From positions 1-64,000 of the forward strand of contig NZ_LNSA01000023.1 in NCBI RefSeq assembly GCF_001468465.1: 64,000 nt of DNA, given 5' to 3'. A program made the position numbers and the translations under genes. Below the pieces are notes generated by a model, which made no database searches, was not told the DNA's origin, and worked only from the letters and a program-made list of their open reading frames with translations. Below, one piece after another: positions 1-7,820 of the stretch (its first letter is position 1; every line of letters begins with the position of its first letter). The stretch is from Sphingopyxis sp. H115. Lineage in GTDB: Bacteria > Pseudomonadota > Alphaproteobacteria > Sphingomonadales > Sphingomonadaceae.

Positions 1-336
1 GGCGGGGACGGTCAACGCCGCGAAGGCATCGAGATAGTCGCGCGTCCCTCGCTGCCAGACCCCGGCAATGCAGAAGAAGGGGATGTCGGTGACGAGGCTT
101 GCCGCATAGAGCGTCTTGCCGTCGCGCTTGATGCCGAACTCGTTGGCGAGGATGAGGCAGGGGCTTTCGATCCGCGCGGTTTCGGACTTGAGCAGCGGGA
201 TCTGTCCGATCTCGGGGTCGCGCGACCGGAGGCCCCAATGCGCCTCGATCTGGCGTTCTTCCTGGCCATCCCAGATCATGATCCGGTGCCCGCCTTTGCC
301 GACACCCTGCAGGACGTCGTCGAAATCTCTCTCCAT
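1..336 (-). CDS. SRAP-like (SOS response-associated peptidase) protein, 3' end outside window
   Basis: An open frame of 112 codons runs from an ATG at 336 to the left edge with no stop, so the gene is incomplete. Its order of motifs resembles SRAP/YedK/HMCES proteins: a W-G-L segment near residue 34, an S-E-T-A-R-I-E stretch near 52, a C-L-I-L-A-N-E-F-G segment near 62, and a F-C-I-A-G-V-W block near 90. Family members bind or crosslink abasic sites in single-stranded DNA through an N-terminal Cys2. Here the start is M-E-R-D, without that MCGRF motif, so if the assignment is right the protein is a divergent form that lacks the classical catalytic Cys. It is the third gene of the operon behind the SOS box at 880..894, which fits a damage-response role. 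Family call is by eye. Confidence 0.45.
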   Translation of the reverse strand, partial: MERDFDDVLQGVGKGGHRIMIWDGQEERQIEAHWGLRSRDPEIGQIPLLKSETARIESPCLILANEFGIKRDGKTLYAASLVTDIPFFCIAGVWQRGTRDYLDAFAALTVPA

Positions 337-346
337 CGTCTAGCTC

Positions 347-676
347 CTAGCTCCGGTAGCGGCGGATCGCGCGCTTCCATTCGCGTTCGTCGACCCGCTC
401 CTTGATGCAGATCGCGTCCTTGTCCCAATTGACCACTTCGAGGCGGAGCGGTTCGACGCGGCGGCCGGAACTCCAGGCGCATTGCCGGCACCAGAAATGG
501 CGGCACGCCTTGCGAAGATTATCGTCCCAGCCTTTGCGGTGAAAGCGGTACCAAAGCAGTCCCGCATCGAACTTGGCGTGATGACCGCAGCGGCAAACGG
601 GCTGCACCGCATAATGCCAGATGGCCGCCTCGAAAATGTGCGTGGCCCGCGGAATGCCCGATTTCGTATGCTGCAC
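347..676 (-). CDS. small cysteine/histidine-rich protein of SOS-type operon
   Basis: I chose the GTG at 676, which follows the TGA of the upstream gene after one base and gives 109 residues; an ATG at 727 would overlap that gene by 50 bp. The protein has paired Cys/His residues (a C-R-C-G-H-H group and a C-R-H-F-W-C-R-Q-C group) that look like a treble-clef or zinc-ribbon site, followed by a charged C-terminal tail. I do not recognise a named family. Tight spacing with its neighbours (1 bp upstream, 10 bp downstream to the SRAP-like ATG) indicates one transcript. A metal-binding nucleic-acid protein is an inference from the Cys pattern only. Confidence 0.55.
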   Translation of the reverse strand: MQHTKSGIPRATHIFEAAIWHYAVQPVCRCGHHAKFDAGLLWYRFHRKGWDDNLRKACRHFWCRQCAWSSGRRVEPLRLEVVNWDKDAICIKERVDEREWKRAIRRYRS

Positions 677-677
677 G

Positions 678-869
678 TCACAGCGCCAGCACCAGCTGAT
701 CGGCGTCGGCGGCGGCCGTGGTCTCACCGTGGATGCGCGCGATCGTCAGCGCCAGTTCCTGCGCGGCCGCTTCGCGTATGATTTCCGTTGGCGCGGTGAG
801 GCCGACGCGCGCCCATCCTGGGGCGTCCAGGAGTGCGCGTGCGACTCGGTCAGGGTCGATTCTCATCAT
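678..869 (-). CDS. 63-residue protein, first gene of SOS-type operon
   Basis: A short, well-formed ORF starting ATG-ATG at 869. It is alpha-helical in appearance (D-P-D-R-V-A-R-A-L-L-D-A-P-G-W-A motif, then a long A/L-rich helix) and resembles small conserved proteins seen on sphingomonad plasmids, but I cannot name a function. It lies 10 bp downstream of the SOS box and has no visible Shine-Dalgarno sequence, so the transcript may be leaderless. It is followed after one base by the Cys-rich gene. Confidence 0.6.
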   Translation of the reverse strand: MMRIDPDRVARALLDAPGWARVGLTAPTEIIREAAAQELALTIARIHGETTAAADADQLVLAL

Positions 870-879
870 GGATCAATGA

Positions 880-894
880 GAACATAAAAAGAAC
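880..894 (-). promoter_or_regulatory. LexA (SOS) box GTTC-N7-GTTC
   Basis: On the minus strand the sequence reads GTTC TTTTTAT GTTC, an exact match to the alphaproteobacterial LexA direct repeat GTTC-N7-GTTC. It sits 11-25 bp before the ATG at 869 and would overlap the -10 region of the operon promoter. The SRAP-like gene downstream makes SOS control likely. Confidence 0.7.
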
Positions 895-1900
895 AAATGA
901 GCAAGCTGCGGTACGCGCGCGTGGGCCCGTCTTCGCGATGCCGCCGCCACGCAAGCGGCCCCGGCGCAAGCCGAACGGACGGGCTCGGCCGTCCGGGCGT
1001 CCGCCCATTTCGGCATTTTCCAAGAAGCCGCCCAATAGCAATCGGCCCGAAACGCCAAAGCGGGTATCTTTGGAGCCCAGGGATACCCTGTGTTAAGCTT
1101 GGCTGTGCGGGGCGCACGCTGGTCGATCGTGCTTTGCGCCGGGTCAGTGACGCCGAATTATAGAGAGGAAAGATTACTCCAGATTGGCAAACCTTGTACG
1201 GAAAAGACAAACTATCCCGGCTGCAGGAAAGTTTTGTTTTTGAGAATGGCGAGGTTTCCCTAACGGCGGCCGCGTCGGTGGAGGGGCCTCTGGTGCCGAT
1301 AAAGGGACCGGTCTCATCATTCCGATAACAGTCGGCCGGGCACGCGACCCGCCCGGCCGTATCTGGGCGGCGCTCCGCGTCCAGACCCCGGTTTTCCGGG
1401 CGCGGGGTGCCGTCATTTTCAGGGGCTAAGGCCACCCGGGGCTGCGCTCGGAATATTCGCTTCGGCGAGTGCGCGCCTACAAACTACCTGACCGCCATAT
1501 CCAACGGTCAGAAGCCACGCATTAACCCGACGTGGCAGCGCGGAGAGCCCGCGAGCCGCATTGGTCACGCGAGGCGGGTGACGGGGTGAGGGCGCCGCGC
1601 ATCCATGCGGCGTGGTGCACGCAGAGCTGACGTCGCCACTGCTATCTCATGACATTGCTGCCCGTCAGTTCGGGAGGCCACCTCCCCTATATCGCTCCCC
1701 TTCTTTCCGCTGACCCAGCCAGTCCTCTCAGTGACGCAGTGATCGGCTTTCGGCCTCCGCACGCCACGGCGCGGGCGGCGAGGTGAGCGCGCGCATGCGG
1801 GCAGCGGCGTGGGCCGAGGGCGCGGCGCCACAGAGGAGAGAAGGATCGGGAAGAGTGTCGCCGGGAAATGGTTCGCGCGCGACATTCGAAAGTAAGTGTC
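895..1900. other. about 1 kb without a convincing gene
   Basis: Open frames here have poor composition and look like chance frames. Visible structure: an inverted repeat GGGTATC/GATACCC near 1060-1088, a G+C-rich hairpin region near 1330-1360, and CTGACCG/CGGTCAG at 1488-1511. It lies between the leftward SOS-type operon and the rightward DUF736 gene, so it should hold promoters for both. An origin of transfer or replication is possible, but no iteron series is visible. Confidence 0.4.
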
Positions 1901-2368
1901 ATGAATATCGGTGAAATCAGGAATGTGAATGATCGTCTGACTGGCTCGATCGCGACCCGCACGATCGACCTCCCGCGCATCGGTCTGCGCAAGGTCGAGA
2001 GCATGAACCCGCGGGCACCCGTTTACGAGGTGCTGGCGCTCAACGTCGCCCGGCGCTGGGTGCAGGTCGGGGCGCTGTGGGAAGCGGCGTCGAAGAAGAC
2101 CGGCGAGGTTTTCCTCGCGGGCAATATCGACGACCCGAGCCTCCCCGAACCGCTGCCGGTGGCTCTGTTTCCGTCCGAAGACGGCGGCTACACCATCGCG
2201 TGGCGCCGCGAGACCGTCCGTGCCGAGTTCGGCGGCGGTTTCGGCGCGAGCACGCGCAGCTATGACGAGCAGCCGCAGGACCGCGGCTTCGGCGAGAGCA
2301 CGGCGGGCTCGAACGGCGCGCTGATGGGCGCCGGCGCCGACCTCGACGACGAGGTGCCCTTCGGCTGA
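1901..2368 (+). CDS. DUF736 family protein
   Basis: A 155-residue protein starting M-N-I-G-E-I; an in-frame ATG at 1868 would add 11 unconserved residues, so I prefer 1901. The N-terminal 100 residues match the DUF736 pattern (N-I-G-x-I start, A-R-R-W-V-Q-V-G-A-L-W-E-A-A-S core, then L-D-D-P-S-type turn and a Y-T-I-A-W-R-R strand). The tail is low complexity and ends in D-D-E-V-P-F, an acidic tip also seen in single-strand-DNA-binding proteins. DUF736 genes are common on alphaproteobacterial conjugative elements; the biochemical role is unknown. It is followed by the DUF2493 pair. Confidence 0.8.
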   Translation: MNIGEIRNVNDRLTGSIATRTIDLPRIGLRKVESMNPRAPVYEVLALNVARRWVQVGALWEAASKKTGEVFLAGNIDDPSLPEPLPVALFPSEDGGYTIAWRRETVRAEFGGGFGASTRSYDEQPQDRGFGESTAGSNGALMGAGADLDDEVPFG

Positions 2369-2445
2369 CGAAGGCGCCGCAACCGGGCCGGGAGGCGCAG
2401 CTGCGCTTCCCGGCTCTTTTCTTGCCCGATCCAAGGAGACCGAAC

Positions 2446-3498
2446 ATGGTCGCTCATTCTTCCGCGCAAAGTGTTGACAGCTTTGCAGACCTTCGTGCCC
2501 TCTACGCCGAACAGATCGCCACGCCCGAATTCCAGGCATCGTTCGGCGATCCCATCCCGCTTTCGATCATCGAACCCGGTGACGAGCCGGGCGAGCATGA
2601 CATGCCCGAACCCTTCGCGGCGCAGGCCGAATGCGGCGGGATCATCGCGACGATCTTCGACCTTTTCAACGACACGAGGCTCGCGCCGCTTTCCGCCGAG
2701 ATCGCGTGGGGGTTCGTGAACAGCTTCCACTTCGTCGCCGGGAAACTCGAGCGCCGCGAGGATGCTCTCGCGGCCGAGGTTGGCGAGATGGTCCGGCGCA
2801 TGGACATGAGCGAGGTGTTCAACAGCGAGCTCGAGGAAAAGCAGCTCCTGTGCCAATCGACTGCCGAACAGCGCGCGGCGATCGAATGCATGCGTGACTA
2901 TGCCGCCGAAATGTATCGCACCCAGTCGGGCTGGCCCTGGTCGCCCGCGCGCGGATCGCGTGCATCCTCGGCCTCGACTGCGAGCCAGATCGCGGCGCAG
3001 GACTTCCTGCGCGAACGGGCACTCGATGCGCGCGAGCGCTACCTGCCGCAGGGGCCGGTCGTAGTCTTCTCCGGCCCCGCGCAATGGCACGACTGGGAGA
3101 TGCTTTGGCGGCGGCTCGACGAGATCCGCGCCCGCGTGCCCCATATGACGCTGGTGACGACCGGGCAGCGCAAGGGCGCCGACGCGATCGCTGCAGCGTG
3201 GGCGGGGCGATCCGAAACCCGCGTACCCGTCGTGGCCTTCGGCCTCTACGGGACCGGGCGTAAGACCGCCTTCACCCGCAACCGAAAGCTCGCCGAACTT
3301 CGTCCCGTCGAAGCGGTGGTTTGCGAGGGGTCGGGATTGCAGGCCAATCTCTACCAGACGCTGCGACAGGCCAATGTCCCGATCCACGCCTTCCGCAAGA
3401 CGGACCAGGCGCCTGAGAAGGAGAGCGCCGTCCGCCGCCCCACCGCGCATGGCGCGATGAAAGCGGCGCGCGGCGATCCGATGTTCGCCGCCGCCTGA
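2446..3498 (+). CDS. DUF2493 (SLOG/YspA-like) domain protein, copy 1
   Basis: 350 residues from the ATG at 2446, which has AAGGAG 8 bases upstream; an in-frame ATG at 2422 lacks a good site. The N-terminal half is helical and acidic. The C-terminal 140 residues carry the SLOG-like core: V-V-V-F-S-G strand, a D-E-I-R-A-R helix, V-T-T-G-Q-R-K-G-A-D (nucleotide-binding-type G-A-D turn) and a terminal V-C-E-G-S-G-L-Q segment. The SLOG superfamily includes nucleotide and nucleotide-derivative binding proteins; the ligand here is unknown. A closely related copy follows at 3951, separated by its own terminator. Confidence 0.8.
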   Translation: MVAHSSAQSVDSFADLRALYAEQIATPEFQASFGDPIPLSIIEPGDEPGEHDMPEPFAAQAECGGIIATIFDLFNDTRLAPLSAEIAWGFVNSFHFVAGKLERREDALAAEVGEMVRRMDMSEVFNSELEEKQLLCQSTAEQRAAIECMRDYAAEMYRTQSGWPWSPARGSRASSASTASQIAAQDFLRERALDARERYLPQGPVVVFSGPAQWHDWEMLWRRLDEIRARVPHMTLVTTGQRKGADAIAAAWAGRSETRVPVVAFGLYGTGRKTAFTRNRKLAELRPVEAVVCEGSGLQANLYQTLRQANVPIHAFRKTDQAPEKESAVRRPTAHGAMKAARGDPMFAAA

Positions 3499-3541
3499 CA
3501 TCGGCCGGGCCATAGGCCCGACCGTCACTTTGATCTCCCTG

Positions 3542-3576
3542 AGCCGGTGCGCTGAAGCGCGCCGGCTTTTCTTTTT
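3542..3576 (+). terminator. intrinsic terminator after first DUF2493 gene
   Basis: AGCCGGTGCGC pairs with GCGCGCCGGCT (10 of 11 canonical pairs plus one G-T) around a TGAA loop, followed directly by TTTTCTTTTT. It lies 44 bp after the stop codon of the gene ending at 3498. Confidence 0.85.
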
Positions 3577-3950
3577 GCTGCAGGGGATTTGCCGCACGTC
3601 CTGACCGCCCAGGCTGCGCCGAACCAGCCACACCGCCGTGCTCGCATATCGCGCCGTACAAGAACGGGAGCCTTTGCGGATCGGGGGCATCGAGCCCCCG
3701 CTCCGCAAACCTCTTCCTCTCTCTCAAGTCTTCTTATCGTGGCACGGGACCGCATCGGCCTCAAGGACGGCGGGGCCCCACCATTTTCCCTGGCGGGTCG
3801 GGCGCGGGGCTTCTTCCTTCCATGTGCGGTGGCCGCCAGAGAAAATCGTGACCCCCACCGCCGCTTCGCGGTCGGGCTTCGCCCGATCCTTGACCCCGAT
3901 GCTCGGCGCCCGTGCAGGGGGAATGACCTCTCAATCTAGAGGAGGTCAAT

Positions 3951-4937
3951 ATGACGACGTTCAAACGCAGCATAAGGGATTTTTCGGAAATCGCCGCACT
4001 TATTGCCGAGGAGACGGGAGAGGCGAACGACAGCTTCAGCGCCGCCTTCGACACCGATCTCGAACGCAGCAAGCTTGGGAAAAGCGAGGAGGAACTGACG
4101 TGCGATATGCCCGATGCGATGCAGGTGCAGCTTGCCGTCGAACTGATGATCACGACCGTGTTCGACGTGCTGCGCGACACGCGCATCGAAAGCGCGGCCG
4201 AACGGATCGCATGGGGGATCGTCCACAGCTTCCACCGCGTCGCAGGACAGTTCGCCGGACAGTCCGACCGGGCGGCGCAGGAGGTGCGCGAGTTGCTGCG
4301 CTCGGCCGACGGCAGCGAGATCCACGGCGTCGAACTTGAGGAACAGCAGCAACTCCTGGAATCGCTCGATGAAGCGAGCGATGCCATAGCCTGCATGCGC
4401 GATCATGCAGCGGACATCTTCCATGCCGAAACGGGGCGTCCGTGGTCGGCGCCGAAAGCGACGCTGGTATCGTCGAAGCGCACCGCGTCGGTTATCGCGG
4501 GGACCGATTATCTCGCGGCGCGCCGCCAGCGCCGCCTCGCGCAGCATTTTCCGGCGGGGCCGCTGGTGGTCTTCTCCGGGGGCGCTCGCTGGGCCGACCA
4601 TCGCCCGATCTACAAGGCGCTTGAGGAGATGAAAGCGGCGCGCCCCGACATGGTGCTGCTGACCACCGCGCAGGACAGGGGCGCCGATGCCATCGCCGCG
4701 GCGTGGGCAGCAAGAACGAAGACGCCGCTGGTCGCGCTGGGGATCGACAAGGCGCGCTGGGGGAACCGGGCGGGGTTCGTCCGCAACGACCAGATCGCGC
4801 GGTTGCAGCCGGTGGGTGCCGTGGTCGCCGAGGGTACCGGGGTGCAGGCGCAGCTCGTGCGGGTGCTGCGGGCGGCGGGGGTAGACCCGGTGCTGCTCCC
4901 GCATCACGATATGCCGCGCGAACGGGTGCGAGCATAG
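3951..4937 (+). CDS. DUF2493 (SLOG/YspA-like) domain protein, copy 2
   Basis: 328 residues from ATG 3951, preceded by AGAGGAGG. It is paralogous to the gene at 2446: same acidic helical N-terminal half, same W-G-I-V-H-S-F-H-R-V-A-G-type helix, same V-V-F-S-G-G strand and T-T-A-Q-D-R-G-A-D-A-I-A-A-A-W-A core. The two copies have their own ribosome sites and terminators, so they are separately expressed rather than an operon. About 370 bp of apparently non-coding sequence lies between the first copy's terminator and this gene. Function unknown; a nucleotide-derived ligand is inferred from the fold family only. Confidence 0.8.
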   Translation: MTTFKRSIRDFSEIAALIAEETGEANDSFSAAFDTDLERSKLGKSEEELTCDMPDAMQVQLAVELMITTVFDVLRDTRIESAAERIAWGIVHSFHRVAGQFAGQSDRAAQEVRELLRSADGSEIHGVELEEQQQLLESLDEASDAIACMRDHAADIFHAETGRPWSAPKATLVSSKRTASVIAGTDYLAARRQRRLAQHFPAGPLVVFSGGARWADHRPIYKALEEMKAARPDMVLLTTAQDRGADAIAAAWAARTKTPLVALGIDKARWGNRAGFVRNDQIARLQPVGAVVAEGTGVQAQLVRVLRAAGVDPVLLPHHDMPRERVRA

Positions 4938-4945
4938 AAAGGCGA

Positions 4946-4987
4946 GGGGATCGGTTCGGGCGCAAGCTCGGACCGATCCCCTTTTTT
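4946..4987 (+). terminator. intrinsic terminator after second DUF2493 gene
   Basis: GGGGATCGGT pairs with ACCGATCCCC around a loop of about 16 bases and is followed by a run of six T residues. It begins 9 bp after the stop codon at 4937. Confidence 0.9.
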
Positions 4988-5130
4988 ATGTCGAGCGTCC
5001 TGTCGCCACCCTCAGGGAACCGGACGCGGGAGCGCCCGGTCCCGTCGGGCGGCGATGCGGTGCGGCGCACCGGCCTCCTGCGCGCGGCTTCGCCGTGCTC
5101 GTCGCTGGGACCATCCCTTCGGGATGGGCG

Positions 5131-5376
5131 TCATTTGTTCGGGGCCATCCCCGAGAGGGCTTTTAGCGCCGCGACAGATGCAGTCCCTCCAGCACGGATC
5201 GCAAGATCGACGATCTCCCGAAATTCACGCTCGGTGAGCGTCTCGACAGGGAGCTCGGGCACGATCGCGGCATATTTGCCGCGCAGCGCGCGGCGGGCAT
5301 TTTCGACATCGTCTGCGACCTTGCGCTGGCGCGCTTCGAGGTCGGCGAGGCGCTCGCGTTCACTCTTCTTGGGCAT
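5131..5376 (-). CDS. small charged hypothetical protein
   Basis: 81 residues from the ATG at 5376, with AAGGA 8 bases upstream; an ATG at 5436 is less well placed. The start M-P-K-K-S-E-R-E-R-L-A-D-L-E-A-R-Q-R-K is a charged helix, followed by E-R-E-F-R-E-I-V-D-L-A-I and a small hydrophobic C-terminal helix. It resembles small accessory conjugation proteins encoded near mobilisation genes in alphaproteobacteria, but I cannot assign a family. It stands alone, convergent with the second DUF2493 gene. A perfect palindrome (CCCGGCGG-G-CCGCCGGG, 5460..5476) lies upstream. Confidence 0.55.
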   Translation of the reverse strand: MPKKSERERLADLEARQRKVADDVENARRALRGKYAAIVPELPVETLTEREFREIVDLAIRAGGTASVAALKALSGMAPNK

Positions 5377-5629
5377 GTCCATCTTCCTTTCGATGGTCTG
5401 CCCGCCACGCACTTTCCTATCGAATGGATACGCCATGAATCAAGTCTCCCGAGAATATGCCCGGCGGGCCGCCGGGAAGGAAGAAATCCCCCTGGCGGGG
5501 GAGCCCGCGCGCCTTCCGGCACGAGGCTGCGCAGCGACATGGTCGCTGCGGTGGGCGGACGCACGCCGTTGGCGTTTGTAATGCACCCTACGCACGGGTG
5601 CTGCGGATCTGTTCCTCATTCTAATTCAG

Positions 5630-6726
5630 CTAGTTATGTGGATATCCTGGCTCGACCAAGATGGCGTCATCTGGCAGCCGCGGCTGCCGGTTGCGGCCGC
5701 GTTTGGCAGCCATTGGGTGCAAGCTTCTGATTTCATTTGGCATCTTTTGGCTGCCGCAGCTGCCACATGGAAAAACGCCGGTACCGACTCTATTTGGCCG
5801 GTACCGGCCTGCAAAGCCGCTCCAGCGCCCCGACGGCTTCCGGAAATGTGGGAATTTCTGTTCAGTGGCAAAGGCCATTCCGCCTACGAAGCGGGCATAT
5901 TCATCCGCATAGAGCGTGTCTGATTGCAGGTGCTCCACCAGGGCCGCCATGCGTTGCGCAGGGAGCATGCCTTCCAGTGCGCCGCCACCGCGATGCGAAT
6001 CGGCCATAATCGTCTCTTCAGCCAGGGCAGGGAACTGCGCGTTTGCGGAAGCGGTCGCTTCGAGCGCCGCGAGATCGTGAAGATGACGCACGATCGTCGG
6101 GTCATCACCGACCCTCTCGCGGTCGCGGGTGAGCACCCGCCAGCAGAAGGCGCTCAGCTTGTCGGCGGCTGTCTCGACCGGATCGACGCACGCAATCGCG
6201 GTGATCTCGGGTTCCAATCCACGATACTGATGGACGAAAGATGCCAGCGGCCGTTCGCCGGTCGCAAGCGGCGTGGGCTTGGCGGATATCTCGGCCTGGA
6301 TATGGGGGCGGAGCGCGTCATGCCCATCGAGGATCGTTGGATAGTCCATGTCGATCTGGATGAACCCGTTGCCACTTCCGGCTTCGACCCCGGTTATGAC
6401 GAATCCCGCTGCCGCCCAGGCATCGGCGAGTCCGTTCTTGAAGGCGCTCAACGCACTACGTTTTTGCCCCGGAGACTTTTCCAAGAATGCGTCCGAGAGG
6501 ATGAGCTTGAAATCTAACTCCTCTGAAAATCTCTGAATCAGCCCGTGCGCTTTTAGGAGCGACGTTCCCCCTGAAAACACTGGCGTAAGGTCGGGCGTGG
6601 CCAGTTGAGAAGGACCTGAATGGCCTGGACGACATACCAGTCTTTCTCGACGAACGCTTCGTCGACGCGCAGCGCACCTGCGACGCGCCCGAGCGTTCTT
6701 GCGTCAGGCGCGTTCGAGAATGACAT
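5630..6726 (-). pseudogene. AbiEii-type nucleotidyltransferase toxin, frameshifted
   Basis: The reading starts at ATG 6726 inside the last codons of the AbiEi-like antitoxin gene and gives an AbiEii-like N terminus (V-E-K-D-W-Y-V-V-Q-A-I). The frame breaks at a CGCCCG tract around 6590 and resumes one base away with V-F-S-G-G-T-S-L-L-K-A-H-G, the GG(T)SL nucleotidyltransferase motif, then E-E-L-D-F. One missing base would rejoin the halves. The distal part runs 316 codons to 5630; its last 70 residues do not look like the family and probably read through lost sequence. Active members are type IV toxins that transfer nucleotides to target RNAs. Here the toxin is probably dead, unless the indel is a sequencing error. 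Confidence 0.7.
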
Positions 6727-7294
6727 AGGCGCCATCATAGCCGATCCGGCGGCGGACACGGTTCTTGACGGCAATCGTTCGCCCGGTGGGGACTTGGTTC
6801 GTTCGGCCGCTGTTATAATCTCTTGTCTGGCCGGAATCGGAGACCGTTTTCCCCAGCCGCTTGAGGGCCTCGGTCGCGAGCCGCTTGATCCCGACGACGG
6901 GGGCGGGCTTGCCGGTCACCGGCGAGCGTTCGGCGCGCGCATAGAGCCCGTAGCCGATCTGGACGAGGCGGCCCTCCTCGGTGACCCTCCGCAGGGCGCG
7001 CCCAACGGCATCATAGCTGCCAAACGTCTCGAAATCCCGGCGCAGGAAGACATTGCGCTTTGAACGAGCCACGCGTCGCGCAACACGATCGGCGATCGAG
7101 TTCGAGGACATAGTCGAGCCGCGTGCCCGCCTGCGGTAACGGCCGCGACCGACACGCACGAGTTTACCATCGTCGACCAGCTTGCGCAGCACGCGGCCAA
7201 TGGAATCATAATCGGCGTCGAGCGCAATCTGCGCGCGATCGACGACTTTCCCCTCGGGGACATAATCCAGAATCTGTTTCGACAGGCTCGGCAT
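6704..7294 (-). CDS. AbiEi-like / DUF6088 antitoxin
   Basis: 196 residues. The N terminus carries a winged-helix-like domain (Y-D-S-I-G-R-V-L-R-K-L-V-D-D-G-K-L-V-R-V-G-R-G-R-Y), repeated in diverged form near residues 85-115 (Y-D-A-V-G-R-A-L-R-R-V-T-E-E-G-R-L-V-Q-I-G-Y-G-L-Y). This internal duplication of the wing motif is visible directly. Such proteins repress their own operon and counter the AbiEii toxin. Its stop codon overlaps the toxin start by 23 bp. A sigma-70-like promoter lies at 7326..7354. Confidence 0.8.
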   Translation of the reverse strand: MPSLSKQILDYVPEGKVVDRAQIALDADYDSIGRVLRKLVDDGKLVRVGRGRYRRRARGSTMSSNSIADRVARRVARSKRNVFLRRDFETFGSYDAVGRALRRVTEEGRLVQIGYGLYARAERSPVTGKPAPVVGIKRLATEALKRLGKTVSDSGQTRDYNSGRTNQVPTGRTIAVKNRVRRRIGYDGAYVILERA

Positions 7295-7325
7295 GGCTTC
7301 ACCAAAATACGACGCTTACGGCATT

Positions 7326-7354
7326 CAGATAGTTTTGTTTGAACCGTTTTTCAA
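7326..7354 (-). promoter_or_regulatory. candidate promoter of the AbiE operon
   Basis: On the minus strand TTGAAA and TATCTG are separated by 17 bases, 32 bp before the antitoxin ATG at 7294. It is back to back with the promoter at 7418..7446. Confidence 0.5.
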
Positions 7355-7417
7355 GCCGACCGTAGCTGGATCGAGATGATTGCGACAGGCCAGAACCTCG
7401 AAATATCCTTCATCGAT

Positions 7418-7446
7418 TTGCCTGTCAGAGCCGGTTTCGCTATATA
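7418..7446 (+). promoter_or_regulatory. candidate promoter of the DNA-processing tra operon
   Basis: TTGCCT and TATATA are separated by exactly 17 bases, 50 bp before the ATG at 7497. This is the only obvious promoter for the overlapping genes 7497-13382. Confidence 0.6.
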
Positions 7447-7496
7447 AGATGGGCTACGCGTCCTCACTTGCCGAAGCTCCAGACCAGGAGCTTGCC

Positions 7497-7820
7497 ATGG
7501 CAAGACTGACTATTCGTCTTCCCGACGATCTATACGACCGGCTCGCGGCCGATGCGGATGCGGCAGGCGCCTCTACCGCGGCCTTCGTTCGTGACGCCCT
7601 CGAACAGCTGAACGGCGCCGACCCCTTTGGCTTCCATGCCCGCTTCGACGAACTTCATTCGACCGTCATCCAAGTGCTCGCGATCCTCGCGTCCGACGTC
7701 GGCGCGCGCGCGCCCAAATCGCTCGCAAAGGGGATGGAAGATACAAAGCGGCTACTCCTCGACCGGGGACTGATCACCGCTGGCGACCTTCCCGCTCTGG
7801 GGGGAGGCGCGTCGTCATGA
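7497..7820 (+). CDS. ribbon-helix-helix protein, probable relaxosome accessory or regulator
   Basis: 107 residues from ATG 7497 (CAGGAG 7 bases upstream). The N terminus M-A-R-L-T-I-R-L-P-D-D-L-Y-D-R-L is a textbook ribbon-helix-helix strand and first helix, followed by A-F-V-R-D-A-L-E-Q-L. The rest is a helical segment, as in MobC or TraY type accessory proteins. It is first in an operon with traD and traI, overlapping traD by 4 bp. By position it probably binds the nearby transfer origin or the operon promoter. The transfer origin itself was not identified. Confidence 0.7.
   Translation: MARLTIRLPDDLYDRLAADADAAGASTAAFVRDALEQLNGADPFGFHARFDELHSTVIQVLAILASDVGARAPKSLAKGMEDTKRLLLDRGLITAGDLPALGGGASS

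Noticed and set aside
866-1435. 189-codon minus-strand open frame upstream of the SOS box
   Set aside because: It would overlap the SOS box, its composition is unlike protein and it resembles no family.
5690-5840. Repeated GGCAGCC/GGCTGCC and GGTACCG motifs considered as iterons or a transfer origin
   Set aside because: Spacing and copies are irregular, and no replication gene is adjacent.
7300-7497. Transfer origin upstream of the RHH-traD-traI operon
   Set aside because: Position is plausible but I could not see a nick-site motif or a clear inverted repeat to support it.
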